A stretch of 64,000 bases of DNA, taken from positions 12,828,638 to 12,892,637 of the forward strand of contig OZ038437.1 in the NCBI GenBank assembly GCA_964036275.1, written 5' to 3'. The stretch is from Litoditis marina. Taxonomy: Eukaryota; Nematoda; Chromadorea; Rhabditida; Rhabditidae. Position numbers and translations under genes: made by a program. The notes beneath the pieces were generated by a model. The model worked only from the letters and a program-made list of their open reading frames with translations. It was not told the origin of the DNA and searched no databases. Shown here piece by piece: positions 44,501-56,258 of this stretch. Each line of letters opens with the position of its first letter. The stretch's first letter is position 1.

Positions 44501-47500
44501 TCTTGGGTAGCTTTGAGAAACAACTCACTGAGAGAGCTCCATTTATAGTGAAAACAGTTAGAACTAGGGCATACTTCGTTCAAACTACATCAAACCAAGG
44601 AATGGTGTGTCTGGTTGGGTATTCTCGTCTAGAACTGTCCCTCTTGGGTAGCTTTGAGAAACAACTCAATGAGAGAACTCCATTTATAGTGAAAACAGTT
44701 AGAACTAGGGCATACTTCGTTCAAACTACATCAAACCAAGGAATGGTGTGTCTGGTTGGGTATTCTCGTCTAGAACTGTCCCTCTTGGGTAGCTTTGAGA
44801 AACAACTCAATGAGAGAACTCCATTTATAGTGAAAACAGTTAGAACTAGGGCATACTTCGTTCAAACTACATCAAACCAAGGAATGGTGTGTCTGGTTGG
44901 GTATTCTCGTCTAGAACTGTCCCTCTTGGGTAGCTTTGAGAAACAACTCACTAAGAGAGCTCCATTTATAGTGGAAACAGTTAGAACTAGGGCATACTTC
45001 GTTCAAACTACATCAAACCAAGGAATGGTGTGTCTGGTTGGGTATTCTCGTCTAGAACTGTCCCTCTTGGGTAGCTTTGAGAAACAACTCACTGAGAGAA
45101 CTCCATTTATAGTGAAAACAGTTAGAACTAGGGCATACTTCGTTCAAACTACATCAAACCAAGGAATGGTGTGTCTGGTTGGGTATTCTCGTCTAGAACT
45201 GTCCCTCTTGGGTAGCTTTGAGAAACAACTCAATGAGAGAACTCCATTTATAGTGAAAACAGTTAGAACTAGGGCATACTTCGTTCAAACTACATCAAAC
45301 CAAGGAATGGTGTGTCTGGTTGGGTATTCTCGTCTAGAACTGTCCCTCTTGGGTAGCTTTGAGAAACAACTCAATGAGAGAACTCCATTTATAGTGAAAA
45401 CAGTTAGAACTAGGGCATACTTCGTTCAAACTACATCAAACCAAGGAATGGTGTGTCTGGTTGGGTATTCTCGTCTAGAACTGTCCCTCTTGGGTAGCTT
45501 TGAGAAACAACTCACTAAGAGAGCTCCATTTATAGTGGAAACAGTTAGAACTAGGGCATACTTCGTTCAAACTACATCAAACCAAGGAATGGTGTGTCTG
45601 GTTGGGTATTCTCGTCTAGAACTGTCCCTCTTGGGTAGCTTTGAGAAACAACTCACTGAGAGAACTCCATTTATAGTGAAAACAGTTAGAACTAGGGCAT
45701 ACTTCGTTCAAACTACATCAAACCAAGGAATGGTGTGTCTGGTTGGGTATTCTCGTCTAGAACTGTCCCTCTTGGGTAGCTTTGAGAAAGAACTCAATGA
45801 GAGAACTCCATTTATAGTGAAAACAGTTAGAACTAGGGCATACTTCGTTCAAACTACATCAAACCAAGGAATGGTGTGTCTGGTTGGGTATTCTCGTCTA
45901 GAACTGTCCCTCTTGGGTAGCTTTGAGAAACAACTCAATGAGAGAACTCCATTTATAGTGAAAACAGTTAGAACTAGGGCATACTTCGTTCAAACTACAA
46001 TAAACCAAGGAATGGTGTGTCTGGTTGGGTATTCTCGTCTAGAACTGTCCCTCTTGGGTAGCTTTGAGAAACAACTCAATGAGAGAACTCCATTTATAGT
46101 GAAAACAGTTAGAACTAGGGCATACTTCGTTCAAACTACATCAAACCAAGGAATGGTGTGTCTGGTTGGGTATTCTCGTCTAGAACTGTCCCTCTTGGGT
46201 AGCTTTGAGAAACAACTCACTAAGAGAGCTCCATTTATAGTGAAAACAGTTAGAACTAGGGCATACTTCGTTCAAACTACATCAAACCAAGGAATGGTGT
46301 GTCTGGTTGGGTATTCTCGTCTAGAACTGTCCCTCTTGGGTAGCTTTGAGAAACAACTCACTGAGAGAGCTCCATTTATAGTGAAAACAGTTAGAACTAG
46401 GGCATACTTCGTTCAAACTACATCAAACCAAGGAATGGTGTGTCTGGTTGGGTATTCTCGTCTAGAACTGTCCCTCTTGGGTAGCTTTGAGAAACAACTC
46501 AATGAGAGAACTCCATTTATAGTGAAAACAGTTAGAACTAGGGCATACTTCGTTCAAACTACATCAAACCAAGGAATGGTGTGTCTGGTTGGGTATTCTC
46601 GTCTAGAACTGTCCCTCTTGGGTAGCTTTGAGAAACAACTCAATGAGAGAACTCCATTTATAGTGAAAACAGTTAGAACTAGGGCATACTTCGTTCAAAC
46701 TACATCAAACCAAGGAATGGTGTGTCTGGTTGGGTATTCTCGTCTAGAACTGTCCCTCTTGGGTAGCTTTGAGAAACAACTCAATGAGAGAGCTCCATTT
46801 ATAGTGAAAACAGTTAGAACTAGGGCATACTTCGTTCAAACTACATCAAACCAAGGAATGGTGTGTCTGGTTGGGTATTCTCGTCTAGAACTGTCCCTCT
46901 TGGGTAGCTTTGAGAAACAACTCAATGAGAGAACTCCATTTATAGTGAAAACAGTTAGAACTAGGGCATACTTCGTTCAAACTACAATAAACCAAGGAAT
47001 GGTGTGTCTGGTTGGGTATTCTCGTCTAGAACTGTCCCTCTTGGGTAGCTTTGAGAAACAACTCAATGAGAGAACTCCATTTATAGTGAAAACAGTTAGA
47101 ACTAGGGCATACTTCGTTCAAACTACATCAAACCAAGGAATGGTGTGTCTGGTTGGGTATTCTCGTCTAGAACTGTCCCTCTTGGGTAGCTTTGAGAAAC
47201 AACTCAATGAGAGAACTCCATTTATAGTGAAAACAGTTAGAACTAGGGCATACTTCGTTCAAACTACATCAAACCAAGGAATGGTGTGTCTGGTTGGGTA
47301 TTCTCGTCTAGAACTGTCCCTCTTGGGTAGCTTTGAGAAACAACTCACTAAGAGAGCTCCATTTATAGTGAAAACAGTTAGAACTAGGGCATACTTCGTT
47401 CAAACTACATCAAACCAAGGAATGGTGTGTCTGGTTGGGTATTCTCGTCTAGAACTGTCCCTCTTGGGTAGCTTTGAGAAACAACTCAATGAGAGAACTC

Positions 47501-47952
47501 CATTTATAGTGAAAACAGTTAGAACTAGGGCATACTTCGTTCAAACTACATCAAACCAAGGAATGGTGTGTCTGGTTGGGTATTCTCGTCTAGAACTGTC
47601 CCTCTTGGGTAGCTTTGAGAAACAACTCACTAAGAGAGCTCCATTTATAGTGAAAACAGTTAGAACTAGGGCATACTTCGTTCAAACTACAATAAACCAA
47701 GGAATGGTGTGTCTGGTTGGGTATTCTCGTCTAGAACTGTCCCTCTTGGGTAGCTTTGAGAAACAACTCACTAAGAGAGCTCCATTTATAGTGAAAACAG
47801 TTAGAACTAGGGCATACTTCGTTCAAACTACATCAAACCAAGGAATGGTGTGTCTGGTTGGGTATTCTCGTCTAGAACTGTCCCTCTTGGGTAGCTTTGA
47901 GAAACAACTCACTGAGAGAGCTCCATTTATAGTGGAAACAGTCGTAATCTAG
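41587..47952 (+). other. Open frame across the 141-bp satellite (2121 codons)
   Basis: Because 141 is a multiple of three, one frame stays open across all 45 units. It encodes a 47-residue repeat (TVRTRAYFVQTTSNQGMVCL, then VGYSRLELSLLGSFEKQL and a variable T/N-E/K-R-T/A tail). It opens at a GTG, has no upstream promoter or splice context, and ends soon after the core. Flanking decayed units are not open. Most likely a by-product of homogenisation; a protein is possible but unsupported. Confidence 0.6.
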
Positions 47953-48240
47953 ACATATTGAGACCCAACTAAGAAAATCTTGGAGATAGTGTGACTTGAG
48001 GGGTATTTCTGTCTGAAATAGTCCCTCTTGGCAGTTTCGGACAGCAACTCGCTCAAACAGTTCAAACAGTGGTGGAAACAGTTGAAATATACTTATTTTC
48101 ACAATTAACTAGAGCATACCGGAGAAGTTTGGACCTCTCGAGGTATTTCTGTCTAAAACTCTCTTCCTTGGGTCGGTTTGAACAGCTCAAACAGTTCAAA
48201 CGTAAACTTCAAACCGCTCGAACTTCAACAATTTAAAACT

Positions 48241-49022
48241 AAATGTATTCAACTTGTTGGCTGTTTAACTATGAAAAAATGGCTCTCGATTAAATTGATC
48301 TACAACTGTAGGAAAGTTCGTACGCGTTGTTTCCAACGCACCGATACTCAACACTTTCTGTTTACAGCCGTGTTAAGGCGAACGCGTTTGGCAAATTACG
48401 CGTCATATTTTATTTTGCTAATTTTGTTGTTTTGTTTCTTTTTTCTACTATTTCATTTTAAATTGTTCCAATTCGTGCTAGACGTGTTCAAGTTTGTTAT
48501 ATTTAATGAGGAAAGTATCGTTGCAGTGTTTTGCGTTCATGGTTAGCGACATTACTGGTCATAGTCAGATGAGTAAAGTTTGAATGTCCTATGAAAGGAG
48601 CCCAGTAACATCGAAATATTTGCTAAATATAGCAAATGTTAAATTTTTAATTGGGCCCCTCCCCTCTTCTAGATTTTTCGGGTGGAGCGCTCGGGTGTTT
48701 TCCCGAAATAGTCCCCCGCTATTAGCGGAAGAAGTCCGTTTTCTTAAATTTATTTGGCTATTCGGACAAAATTTCACGTGCGAAATAAAATATATTTCGA
48801 CCCTAATGTTTTTGCCTTCGTTGTAGTGAGCTGAAGACGAATTTTTTATAGTCTTTCTCATTAGAATAGAAATGAAAGGGTGTTTACATGAGTTACGACA
48901 TACATACAAAGCTACGTTTGTTTTGTGCAACGTTTTGTTCAATGATCCCTATCACCTTAACCACCAATGCATTCGTTGTCCGCGATTTGTTTCGATATCA
49001 TTTTTATATTTGTGGTTTGCAG
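48241..49022. other. Region upstream of the 49023 gene
   Basis: No convincing exon. The ORF at 48178-48546 spans satellite edge and T-rich DNA and is not supported. A good splice acceptor (GTTTGCAG) ends the stretch at 49022. Confidence 0.4.
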
Positions 49023-52000
49023 ATGGGTGTTCTGATTTTGTTGGTTCTACAGCCAACGCAGAGGCGTGAGGCAGCAGTCAGCGGGAACCACAGGCCACAG
49101 GTGTGTTTCCTGACTTCCTTGTTTGATTCCTATTGAATTTGCCGGGATCTCTACTTTGCGAATTTTTAAAATCGAGGTGCGTGACACTTGACACCCCTAC
49201 TATAATTATCGTGTTTTAAATGGGCTCTAATTCTTCTAGGTTAACACAATTTTTCATAACGTAAAATGCGTGTGAGGTGTGAGTTAGTGCCATTATGTGG
49301 GTAATTTCACAGATAACCGGTTTTCTCAAGCATTGGCCTAATGATCATCGAAATGTTGATATCTCCTGCGTGTCTGCTGGGACACGACCAACGAACTCCA
49401 CCCCTTTTTGAAAAGTTAAATTGTCTAGGAACGCCGATGTAGTTCGCGGAATACCATAGAAACGCAAACGTAACAAATTGGCTAATTTCGTCGTAACTTG
49501 GATATTATGGGTGTTATGGTATCGTTGCTCTCTCAATCTCAAGATTATTAGGCAGGTGAATTAATTCAGAATCCGAACGTTACGCGTGCTGATTCTTTTC
49601 GGATCTGGGGATCTGGCCTTAGCGATCGGGTGGTTCTTTTGAACCAGACAACTTTAACATTTTTCCGATAACTTTACTCTTTTTTAAGAACATGAACTCT
49701 CGGTTTATACTTTTGGCAATTAGTGTTCGCGGCCCTGTGTCAAGGAAGAGCCGTTGGCGGTGTATTGGTTAACCGTGATCGCAGCGTTTTAAGGGGTAGG
49801 CAAAATAAAATTGCAAAAGTGTGTCGAAACTCAAGTGATCGTTTTCCATTATTCATCGTTCTTCCTTCTTCTTTTCATGGGTCTGTATGTTATCTTGTTA
49901 TCTGTAAATGCGGGCTGTGCTGATCAGCTGAAGTTTCCAATCTTCCGAAGCAATGTCGCAATGAAAGACACTAAGCTGCTTATAGCTGGAGTCAGACGAC
50001 TTTCTCTCAGATTGATCTGATCCATGCACCGCGCTTAGGTTCTACCTTAATTTTCTGAGTGCTTTTCTGAGTTTTACTGAGTCAATTCGTTCTCTTTCGA
50101 TAAAGTATTGAAGTGAGGGCTACAATCCTACAATCTCTAAAAAAAGTGAGAACGATTCTCGTCCACTTCCAATTGATAAGATCAATTTTAATTTTGCAAA
50201 CAAATTGTTTTTGGACATTGCTTCATGACTGGTCCATGCTGTATGAACGCTAAAATCAGGTCAGCCAACTATGGTTTCATTTTTTGTTGTTGTTTCAGAC
50301 ACTGTTTGAAGACGAGGCCCGGAATTCCGGCAACGACGGGAACAATTGGATCGATAGTAGACGGCCCAGCTATAGGTTAGTTCGAGTTCGACTATGATTA
50401 CCCCTCACTTTGGCCGAATGACAATCACAAATCTTCTAGAGAAAGAGTAAAAAGTTCAGTTCCGGTGGTAGGGCAAAAATAAGCATGGATCTACCATTTT
50501 ACCGGGGTGTTTTACCTTTTTACTGGTAAGTAGGGAAGACTGTAATTATGGCCAGTTTGAGAAGGGAGACACAGTCACTAAAAGAGCCAATCAGCCAATT
50601 CCAATTCAGTCGATCAATACTTTAGCGCCGAGTTGAAATGCTTGAGCTGTTGCTTGCTATTGGTATTGGTGGGCTTGAATTGAATTTGGTAGATATGTTG
50701 ATAGTCGGTAGTCGCTCATTGTGATTGGCCAGATGAGGCTGATTGCGAGTTGTGTTTTTAAATGATCTACGTGATAATTAGTGTTAGATGAACGAATAAT
50801 TGATTTTTTCCCTACTCAATCACGCCGCTCATAGCTGCGATATCATATTATTTGAGATAAACTATTAATCCTCAGCCTTTTGCCTTTTCTTCAGCTTGGG
50901 GACACCGGTGTGGCGAGCGAGTGACGATTAAGCTCAAATGTCTTAAGTCTTAAGATAAAACCTATAACGCAAGTTTGAACATCTTCAAAATGTCACAATG
51001 GATAGTTTATATGAATAAACTGTTTGTAAAAATTTGGATAAAAACAGTTCATACAGTTTTTATTAGGAGAGATCCGCTCAGTGTGTCTCTGTTTAAGCTT
51101 AATCGTCACTCACTCGGAGGGCTCGGACACCGAGCAGTGATTAAAAACTTCGATCCTAATTTGAAAATTAACCCCTGACTCTCATGCAATACTATCCCAC
51201 ATATGATGACGCGCCGTTCAACGATAGTGGTTGCTTTACTAGTTTCTAAATACCCAGGTTTTGATATTATTCATGTCCTCAACCTCCATTCAAATTCAAT
51301 AGCGCCTCTTTTCCGGATGATTCTTTTCTAGCTGTTTTCCCGACTCCTTCTCCCAGTTCAATCCCTAACTACTCATGACTCATGTCGCTTCTCACTGATA
51401 ACTGGCTGCGTCTCGGCTATCATTCTTGTATATTTTGTTCATTCTGAGCTTTGAAAATACGTGATTGGGTTGTTAAGATCGAAGTCAAAAACCGATTAGA
51501 GTCGAATATAGATTTTCGATCTTGAAATTGAAACTCGAAAAAGTCGAATAGTTGTGTTATTGGTGGAAAACAACTAGAGGGAGTGTATTATTAGTGAAAT
51601 TGGAATAATCATTAAATGACTTGGGACTCGACGTTGCTAAATTTTAATAAACCCAATAACATGTCCCTTATAATGATATATGAAGAACAACTAGTTTTTC
51701 ACTTTGAGTCAGTTTTGGGCGGTCCAATCAGCACAATCCTTCCTATGGCTTCTTTGGCTAGGAATCTTGGATCTTGGAAAGTCCACGGACTATTGCTTGA
51801 TTACTGTGTTTCTTACGTTAGGGATCTCAGGTGTCGCACTAACTTGATTACTGTGTTTCTTACGTTAAGGCTGTCAGGTGTCGCACTAACTTTATTTCAT
51901 TCCAATTAATTACTGATTGAATAATTCTACCTGGGAAATTCGTGGGGATGAACTGACAACTGATAGAGACTGCGCATTATTACTGTGGTTTTGGTATACT

Positions 52001-52868
52001 TGTGGTGAAACTATTTTGAGTTAGAACTTTCATAAGTAATTTTAATAACTGACGGAGAACGGACTTCATTCTAATGGGGGAAATTGTTCTTTTATAGCTC
52101 AGTTTTTGGTAATAACAGGGGAAATTATGTATTTAGGTAAAATGATAAAGTTCTGCGTAATTAATTGAATGGGAAAAAACTGGTTCCTCGTCGTATTCAA
52201 GTCAAAGCTCACTGGTGTTTGACTGAACGCACTCCTTAGATTGATATGCAATATGAATGTCATCCATAAACTACATTCACCGATTCACTCCTGCCTATAG
52301 TCTATTTCATATATCAGTCTACTTCCGATGCAAACGCTTGCCTTTTAACATATATGTGTCGGAAAATGGGTTATTGTTATTAGAAAAGCAGTCACACCTT
52401 ACTGGTGGGGCGTATGATTATTGCAAACCTGAGTTTGACTTGGTATTTTTGACTCAACGTATGAAGTTCGAAGCAATTCCCTTAAAAGCCTCTTCTGAAT
52501 AACATCTTGCTGGGGTGCTGGATCATTTTTTTGGTGCATTTGCAGGTTAGAGGGTACCGAATACTTGTTTTTAGTACAGTTGGTGAATATTATAGAATAT
52601 TCAATGTTGCCGACTACAATCTACAAATCAACGATATTCAACAAAATGTTACCTATGTAGTGAACTGAACAAATAATACTTTTCTCATAATATATTGACT
52701 GTATATTATAATTTTTGTAGGTTCAAGTTCAATATCGGTGATGGTTGGGGTTGCTCTGTTGACGTGGATATGGAAGAATTGCGGTGGATAGTGATGTACT
52801 ATGTACATACCACATTGCTTTGGTATTTATTATTTTGTGTTGTCTTTTCACGTAGCAGAAGCACTTGA
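49023..52868 (+). CDS. Small three-exon membrane or secreted protein, unknown
   Basis: Exon 49023-49100 (ATG directly after GTTTGCAG; MGVLILLVLQPTQRR, signal-like) ends CACAG|GTGTG. Exon 50299-50375 follows TGTTTCAG and encodes a polar stretch (LFEDEARNSGNDGNNW), ending TATAG|GTTAG. Exon 52721-52868 follows TTTTTGTAG and encodes FKFNIGDGWGCSVDVDMEE, then a hydrophobic segment (LLWYLLFCVVF) and a short basic tail. Phases agree at both junctions (0, then 2+1), which is hard to get by chance. Total about 100 residues. The long introns and lack of a recognised family are the main doubts. An ATG directly at an acceptor fits trans-splicing or an upstream non-coding exon. Confidence 0.45.
50893..51134. 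repeat. ~240-bp MITE-like element
   Basis: The left end (GCTTGGGGACACCGGTGTGG, then GAGTGACGATTAAGCT) pairs with the inverted right end (AGCTTAATCGTCACTCACTC, then CTCGGACACCGAGC). Inverted arms are about 40 bp. Lies in intron 2 of the 49023-52868 gene model. Confidence 0.7.
51464..51560 (+). repeat. Degenerate ACTCGAAA-type fragment
   Basis: Begins GGGTTGTTAAGATCGAAG and carries AACTCGAAAAAGTCGAA; a weak relative of 11706-12335. Confidence 0.4.
51796..51889 (+). repeat. 47-bp tandem duplication
   Basis: CTTGATTACTGTGTTTCTTA and the following 27 bases occur twice in a row (51796-51842 and 51843-51888) with three or four differences. Confidence 0.85.
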
Positions 52869-54161
52869 TCTTGATAAGTTACTGGAAATAGGCAATATGA
52901 CGGATTTGTAGTGTGAGGTTGTAAAAACTAGGGTCATCCTGCTTTCGGTCATCATTGAATTCGATTTCTGAGAAAAAATAAGGAACATTTCGAGAATCAT
53001 AGGTACAATAACTGAATACTTATAATACGTAACCAGTGTAACCACGGAAACGCGTATGGTAACGTCGATTTGAGGGGTACTTCACCTTTGCAGAAAATTG
53101 AGCTAAAGTTTGTTCTACATTCATTAATTAATAGGCGTTTTTGGATGAGTGAGGTACCACTAACTTTTTCACGAAAGTATCTTTATTTTAACTTCACAGC
53201 TCCAATACTCAAATCGGCATATCCCACACGTGTGGCTAATAACTAGGGGGAGTAGTATTAATGATATATTTTTTTAGGTGCTAAATGCAATCGTTGGCAG
53301 GATGAGACTGGTTGTTCTTAATTAGCTCCCATTATCTAGGCCTTGTTCCCTTGTTTTTTTCAAAATCACGTCTCTTTCAGTCAAATTTGTTTGATGCTCG
53401 GGCCCTCTCAATTTAAAAACTTGGTATTTTTTGGGCGATGTTAGGTAGGAGTTTTATGATGGTATTTATGTTCTCGGAGTTTTACCAAGTAGAAAATGCC
53501 AACTGTTGTACTTTTCTCTACCCCCACCCTATTACCTCGCACCCCTATTCCATGATTTTTCTCCTTTCTGTTTCTATTTGCAACTGGGCATTCAATATTT
53601 ATTTGTCAGTCTCTTTCCTGTTTATCCATGTTTATTTAGAAAACTTTTTGCTCATGCGCTAACTCACTTATTCTCCGAATGAGGATGTAGGCAGAAGCCA
53701 CACTTATAAGGAACTCCCAAGTTCCTTATAACTGTGACTTGAGCTGAAATTGTCGGTTTGTGTGTTTGTGATTGTGGTTGTATTGATTAGGTGGTTTGAA
53801 GACTATGAGATTCTTGTATTTTTTGGCTGATCATGTTTCTTACCATTCCCATGATAATTTCTGGATTTGTCAATTTGGTTTGTCACACTTGTCTACTTCA
53901 CAGAATAGTTAATCGAAATGTGAAGATTTGTTCTCACCCAATGAATGTTTTTCGTTAGAATTAGCACCTAATTCGAGAATCACTGAGTTATAGTTTGTTT
54001 TCAGCAACAGTTGAAAACAGCGACAATAAAAAATACTAATTATAAAAGTTTTACCATTGTTCTCTTCCCATATTTAAAACTCCAACATCATTATGTTATA
54101 TTCTATTGTGAGTATGTTAACAAAAACCATCTAGGTTTCGTCGGGAAATAGATCTTGCCCA

Positions 54162-54163
<2 letters not shown>
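52869..54163. other. Intergenic, with one perfect hairpin
   Basis: No gene seen. 53704-53731 forms a perfect 12-bp stem (TTATAAGGAACT / AGTTCCTTATAA) with a 4-base loop. The remaining ORFs are unsupported. Confidence 0.4.
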
Positions 54164-54203
<40 letters not shown>

Positions 54204-54205
54204 TA
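54164..54205. repeat. (TA)n microsatellite
   Basis: About 42 bases of TA repeats with one phase break (TATAATAT). Confidence 0.95.
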
Positions 54206-54571
54206 CGCGAGTGGTTATTCAACAATATGTTCAACGAAACCATTGATTTTCGTTGAGATTCGGAAATTCTGTCGAAAACCAAACTATAACTGTGCATGTG
54301 TATGTTACAATTGCTTAAGGAACTTTTCTACCGTACAGAGGTCAAACGAAGGGTAATTCCAGTTCCTTAACTTTGGATTTTTCAGCAAAATATTTTCATA
54401 CCTCTAAACACTGTTGTCAAGTTGAAGTCAACGCCATTGGTATAGTTTTTGTTTAATGTTGAAAATATCAATTCCAACGATTGGAAATAGTTTATTATTC
54501 CGTGTTCCTTTGATCATTGAGCGTTTTCCCAGTGTAATCGTAAAATATACGAAGTTCCATAAAAAACTGAA

Positions 54572-54685
54572 AGAATATTTGAATTTGTGTTTCCCGCCAT
54601 TTCTAAGCCCCGCCCCCTGTGCTTTTTCCGCGCGAAATGAGGGTGTCGTTTTTTGTACACGCACACGCTTCTCTTTTATAAGCAT
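54572..54685 (-). repeat. ~110-bp interspersed repeat, copy 2
   Basis: Reverse complement of 40636-40750 with only a few substitutions, including the GGGCGGGGC and GTGTACAAAAAACGACACC words. Confidence 0.85.
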
Positions 54686-54971
54686 TCTTCAATAACAGAA
54701 AGTTTTCAATTACAGAAATTCTTCAACATCCTTATTGTTTCCCTAAAACTTATTATTCAAAAAAAATGTTCCGAAAGATGAAAATGCGTCACGTGCAAAA
54801 AACAATGGTGCAAAGAAAAACATATAACAAGACATATGAGAATTCACGAGAAAGATATGGTTTTAGGGAACTTGATATGATAATTTGTAGACAGAGTTAG
54901 ACGCAAAGAGCCGTTTCAGGACTCGAACGTCCTGGCGTTTTTGCTATTCACGTCGTTTCAGAGCAATTCTA

Positions 54972-55216
54972 GGTGAATTATATATGTAACCGGGTTTTTT
55001 GGTAACCTATTTTCGGGTTACTTCAGTAGGTAACCGGTCGGTAACCTTAAAGTAAAAACCGTTTACCTGTTTTTCTAACGTAAAATGGTTTGTACCGTTA
55101 GTTTATTTGGTAACCGGATTTAAGTTTTAGGTTACCTACCGGCTACCTGTGAGGTAAACTGAAAAGTGTTACCAAAAACCGGTCAGGTTACCAAAAAACC
55201 GGGTTACATTCAATTC
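54972..55216. repeat. GGTTACC foldback MITE, copy 3
   Basis: GTAACCGGGTTTTTTGGTAA at the left mirrors TTACCAAAAAACCGGGTTAC at the right, with a GGTTACC-rich interior. It ends in CAATTCTACGG, right where an ShK-like exon fragment begins. Confidence 0.8.
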
Positions 55217-55309
55217 TACGGACCACCGGATGCTGATCTAATCCAATTCGCGTTGGAACACTGCCTTAAGACGTGTGGATATTACTGCAAGACCAGACAG
55301 CCCGAATAA
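55211..55309 (+). pseudogene. ShK-like domain C-terminal fragment
   Basis: An open frame of about 32 codons contains LIQFALEHCLKTCGYYC and stops at TAA 55307-55309, with an overlapping AATAAA. It resembles the C-terminal exon of the minus-strand gene near 39065-39237 (FAMKYCPKTCGYCC). No upstream half of the domain was found; the MITE abuts it, so this is probably a truncated relic or a 3' exon. Confidence 0.5.
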
Positions 55310-55419
55310 ACATAAATTCATAAATAAATGTGTGTACGGACCTATTCCATCCGTTTGTCACTTTATTCCAATGGTACAATACAAATGATCATTATCAACC
55401 GTAGAAGGACTGTCCGTAT

Positions 55420-55592
55420 AGTCGTCGCCAACTGAAAGGCGGGAGGATACTGTATATCTCCCTTTCCGCTGTGTACGTACACATGTCTTCGATTTCAAAG
55501 CCTTTTTGCTATGTTTTCTAATGGTGCAGTGGTTAGCGCCCTGCTACGAATATTTTGCTCGCAGGTTCGATTCCGGCGTGAGACAGAAATTT
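55420..55592 (+). repeat. tRNA-derived SINE-like repeat, copy 2
   Basis: Matches 36721-36892 throughout. It has an exact A box (TGGTGCAGTGG, 55522-55532) and an exact B box (GGTTCGATTCC, 55564-55574), spaced 31 bp apart as in tRNA genes, but no closing acceptor stem. Confidence 0.65.
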
Positions 55593-56258
55593 ATAAATTT
55601 GGCACCCACTTTAGAGTGTGGTGATTGACATGGGTGAGCTATATATTGACAGCTCGTGCGGCCCAAGTGTTGCGTATTTGATCAATTGACTGTGGAATAA
55701 ACGAAAAACTCCATTTCACCAGTCGATAACCATATACAGTAAGCCATCAAACGTTTCAGGGACGTTTTGTAATGAACACGTTGCAGGTTAGTGGAATAGA
55801 CTATAGCAACGTGTCAAAACACTGATCGGTTTCTATTGTGATATAGTATCTCGCGTCACTCAATCACTTGTTTGATCTATGCCTGTAAGCAAAGTACTGC
55901 TATCAGTACTTTTCAGAGCATGGGTCTTTCCTGTTCCTTCATCAAAGAAAAGTTTGACAAAGATTCAAAACTTTTACCAACTTGTGTGCAAACAACAAAC
56001 AGAAATAAAAAGGTCAAGTGTAAACAACTTGACCGCTTGTAAACAACGTGCACAATGTGGTTAGACATGCATGAGATACAACCTACTCGTCACAAGGGAA
56101 CCCAACATATAGGATGAATTAAAAAATCAATAAATCAATATCGAACCGGGTTGGTGAATGGGGCTACAAGCATACAACAGTAGTGACAAGAGTAGAGGGG
56201 GGAGAAGAGATGCACAGATGAAAACCGGGGCTACAGTATGCCAGCGACTATTGCTCAG
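55593..56258. other. 3' flank of importin alpha
   Basis: Holds the presumed 3' UTR of the minus-strand importin gene. No standard AATAAA was spotted on the minus strand within about 150 bp of the stop. No other feature. Confidence 0.4.

Larger units (their letters stand above)
40985..48240 (+). repeat. 141-bp satellite: homogeneous core with decayed edges
   Basis: The core (41593-47937) has 45 units of exactly 141 bp (unit start positions 41593, 41734 and so on; unit 17 checked at 43849). Diverged unit relics flank it on both sides (40985-41592, recognisable by AACTCACTGAGACAGCTCAAAC; 47938-48240, recognisable by CAGTTCAAACAG). The homogeneous-centre, decayed-edge pattern is typical of satellites kept alike by unequal exchange. 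Unit variants show higher-order order (see findings). Confidence 0.97.

Noticed and set aside
41587..47952. A genuine 2121-residue repetitive protein
   Set aside because: It opens at GTG without promoter or splice context, decayed flanking units are closed, and a 141-bp period keeps a frame open automatically when units are homogenised. Recorded as an open frame only.
53704..53731. Rho-independent-style terminator hairpin
   Set aside because: The stem is AT-rich, the context is eukaryotic, and no gene ends there.
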